5,047 bases of DNA from an uncultured bacterium (GTDB taxonomy: Bacteria > Patescibacteriota > Minisyncoccia > Phycocordibacterales > UBA1006). Location of the stretch: NCBI GenBank assembly GCA_903873095.1, contig CAIQMU010000022.1:1-5047 (forward strand), in the 5' to 3' direction. The first letter of the stretch is position 1. The number at the start of each line of letters is the position of its first letter. The position numbers and the translations under genes were made by a program. The notes below the pieces were generated by a model that was given only the letters and a program-made list of their open reading frames with translations, was not told where the DNA came from and ran no database searches. Shown one piece after another: positions 4,706 through 5,047 of the stretch.

Positions 4706-4727
4706 GCAAGCGAAAGCTTGCTTTTTT
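4706..4727 (+). terminator. Intrinsic terminator of rplU with GAAA tetraloop
   Basis: GCAAGC (4706-4711) pairs with GCTTGC (4716-4721) around a GAAA loop of the stable GNRA type. Six T follow at 4722-4727. It starts 6 bases after the rplU stop codon, so rplU is probably transcribed alone. The A-tract needed for minus-strand termination is missing, so it acts in one direction. Confidence 0.9.
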
Positions 4728-4730
4728 GTT

Positions 4731-4787
4731 GCCAGTACCTCACCCGGCTGCCTTGCGGCAGCCACCCTCTCCTCTGCGAGGAGAGGG
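4731..4787 (-). repeat. Two-hairpin palindromic repeat, copy D, directly after the second DUF559 gene
   Basis: On the minus strand, stem 1 is a perfect 10-bp hairpin (4787-4778 with 4774-4765, 3-base loop). TGGC follows (4764-4761). Stem 2 pairs GGCTGCC with GGCAGCC (4763-4757 and 4752-4746) around a 4-base loop. The tail GGGTGAGGTACTGGC ends at 4731. The order matches copies A and C. The element starts immediately after the DUF559 stop codon (4790-4788). GCCAGTA occurs at both ends (4731-4737 and 4794-4800) as a 7-base direct repeat. Confidence 0.85.
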
Positions 4788-5047
4788 TTAAGCGCCAGTA
4801 TTTTTTATTTTCTCATAAACAATACTTGGATCATTGTTAAGTTCAGTATTAGAAATACGAATTATTTTGATATTATTCATTTTGAAAAATTGATCTCGAA
4901 TAGAATCATATTCTTTTGCTTTTGATGATAAATGTTGATTTCCATCAAGTTCAATAACAATCTTCTTTGATGCACAGTAAAAATCTGCAACGTATACGCC
5001 GATGCTGACTTGTCGTTTCCATTTCAAACCTGTTTTATTTCCTCGAA
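4788..5047 (-). CDS. Second DUF559 domain protein, Vsr-like endonuclease, 5' end outside the window
   Basis: The reading frame is open to the window edge, giving at least 85 residues. Visible sequence begins RGNKTGLKWKRQ, which aligns with RNRKLGVKFRRQ in the first DUF559 protein, so about 30 N-terminal residues should lie beyond base 5047; the TTG at 5027 is not the likely start. Motifs present: SIGVYVADFYC with the candidate catalytic Asp, VIELDG with Glu and Asp, QHL, the IRDQFF helix and IKIIRISNTEL. It is clearly diverged from the first protein, with a two-residue length difference after QHL, so it is not a recent duplicate. The last codons (ACT GGC GCT TAA) coincide with the repeat motif TACTGGC, and copy D follows at once. 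Confidence 0.85.
   Translation of the reverse strand, partial: RGNKTGLKWKRQVSIGVYVADFYCASKKIVIELDGNQHLSSKAKEYDSIRDQFFKMNNIKIIRISNTELNNDPSIVYEKIKNTGA

Noticed and set aside
5020..5027. TTG at 5027 as the start of the second DUF559 gene
   Set aside because: The frame stays open and aligned to the family (RGNKTG) up to the window edge, so the gene begins outside.

Overview
This window is a compact, AT-rich bacterial segment carrying four recognisable housekeeping genes (dnaJ, cysS, a CorA-type transporter gene and rplU), a small membrane protein gene and two DUF559 (Vsr-like) endonuclease genes. Several traits fit a Patescibacteria/CPR genome, perhaps a Parcubacteria-like lineage: short spacers, genes outside their usual operons (rplU not followed by rpmA, dnaJ without dnaK or grpE), start codons without Shine-Dalgarno sequences, and stray DUF559 genes. 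That placement is inference from style, not from a marker phylogeny. The standard genetic code works throughout; no in-frame TGA is needed.

Layout. Positions 1-160 hold GC-rich palindromic repeats: an inverted partial copy at 1-27 and a full copy at 94-151. A complete DUF559 gene (223-579, +) follows, then another full repeat copy (588-636) that ends one base before the dnaJ start codon. dnaJ (638-1711, +) is followed by a putative two-helix membrane protein (1740-1925, +) and a bidirectional terminator. On the minus strand, the corA-like gene (4279-3374) precedes cysS (3346-1964), with a hairpin terminator at their junction. rplU (4337-4699, +) diverges from corA across a 57-base spacer with back-to-back promoters, and ends in a GNRA-loop terminator. 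The right end holds a fourth repeat copy (4731-4787, minus orientation) directly after the stop codon of a second DUF559 gene that runs off the window (5047-4788, minus).

Main point of interest. Both DUF559 genes are followed, in the same relative orientation, by the same two-hairpin element: stem 1, TGGC, stem 2, then a G-rich tail ending GGTACTGRC. The stem arms differ between copies while pairing is kept, and the two proteins are clearly diverged, so this is not one recent duplication. It looks like a small mobile or repeat-associated nuclease unit, comparable in logic to REP/RAYT systems but with a Vsr-fold nuclease. Second, corA, cysS and rplU each have a -10-like hexamer only 7-9 bases before ATG and no Shine-Dalgarno, which suggests leaderless mRNAs; dnaJ instead has a purine-rich ribosome site that lies inside the repeat. 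Third, the CorA-like protein lacks the family's GMN signature.
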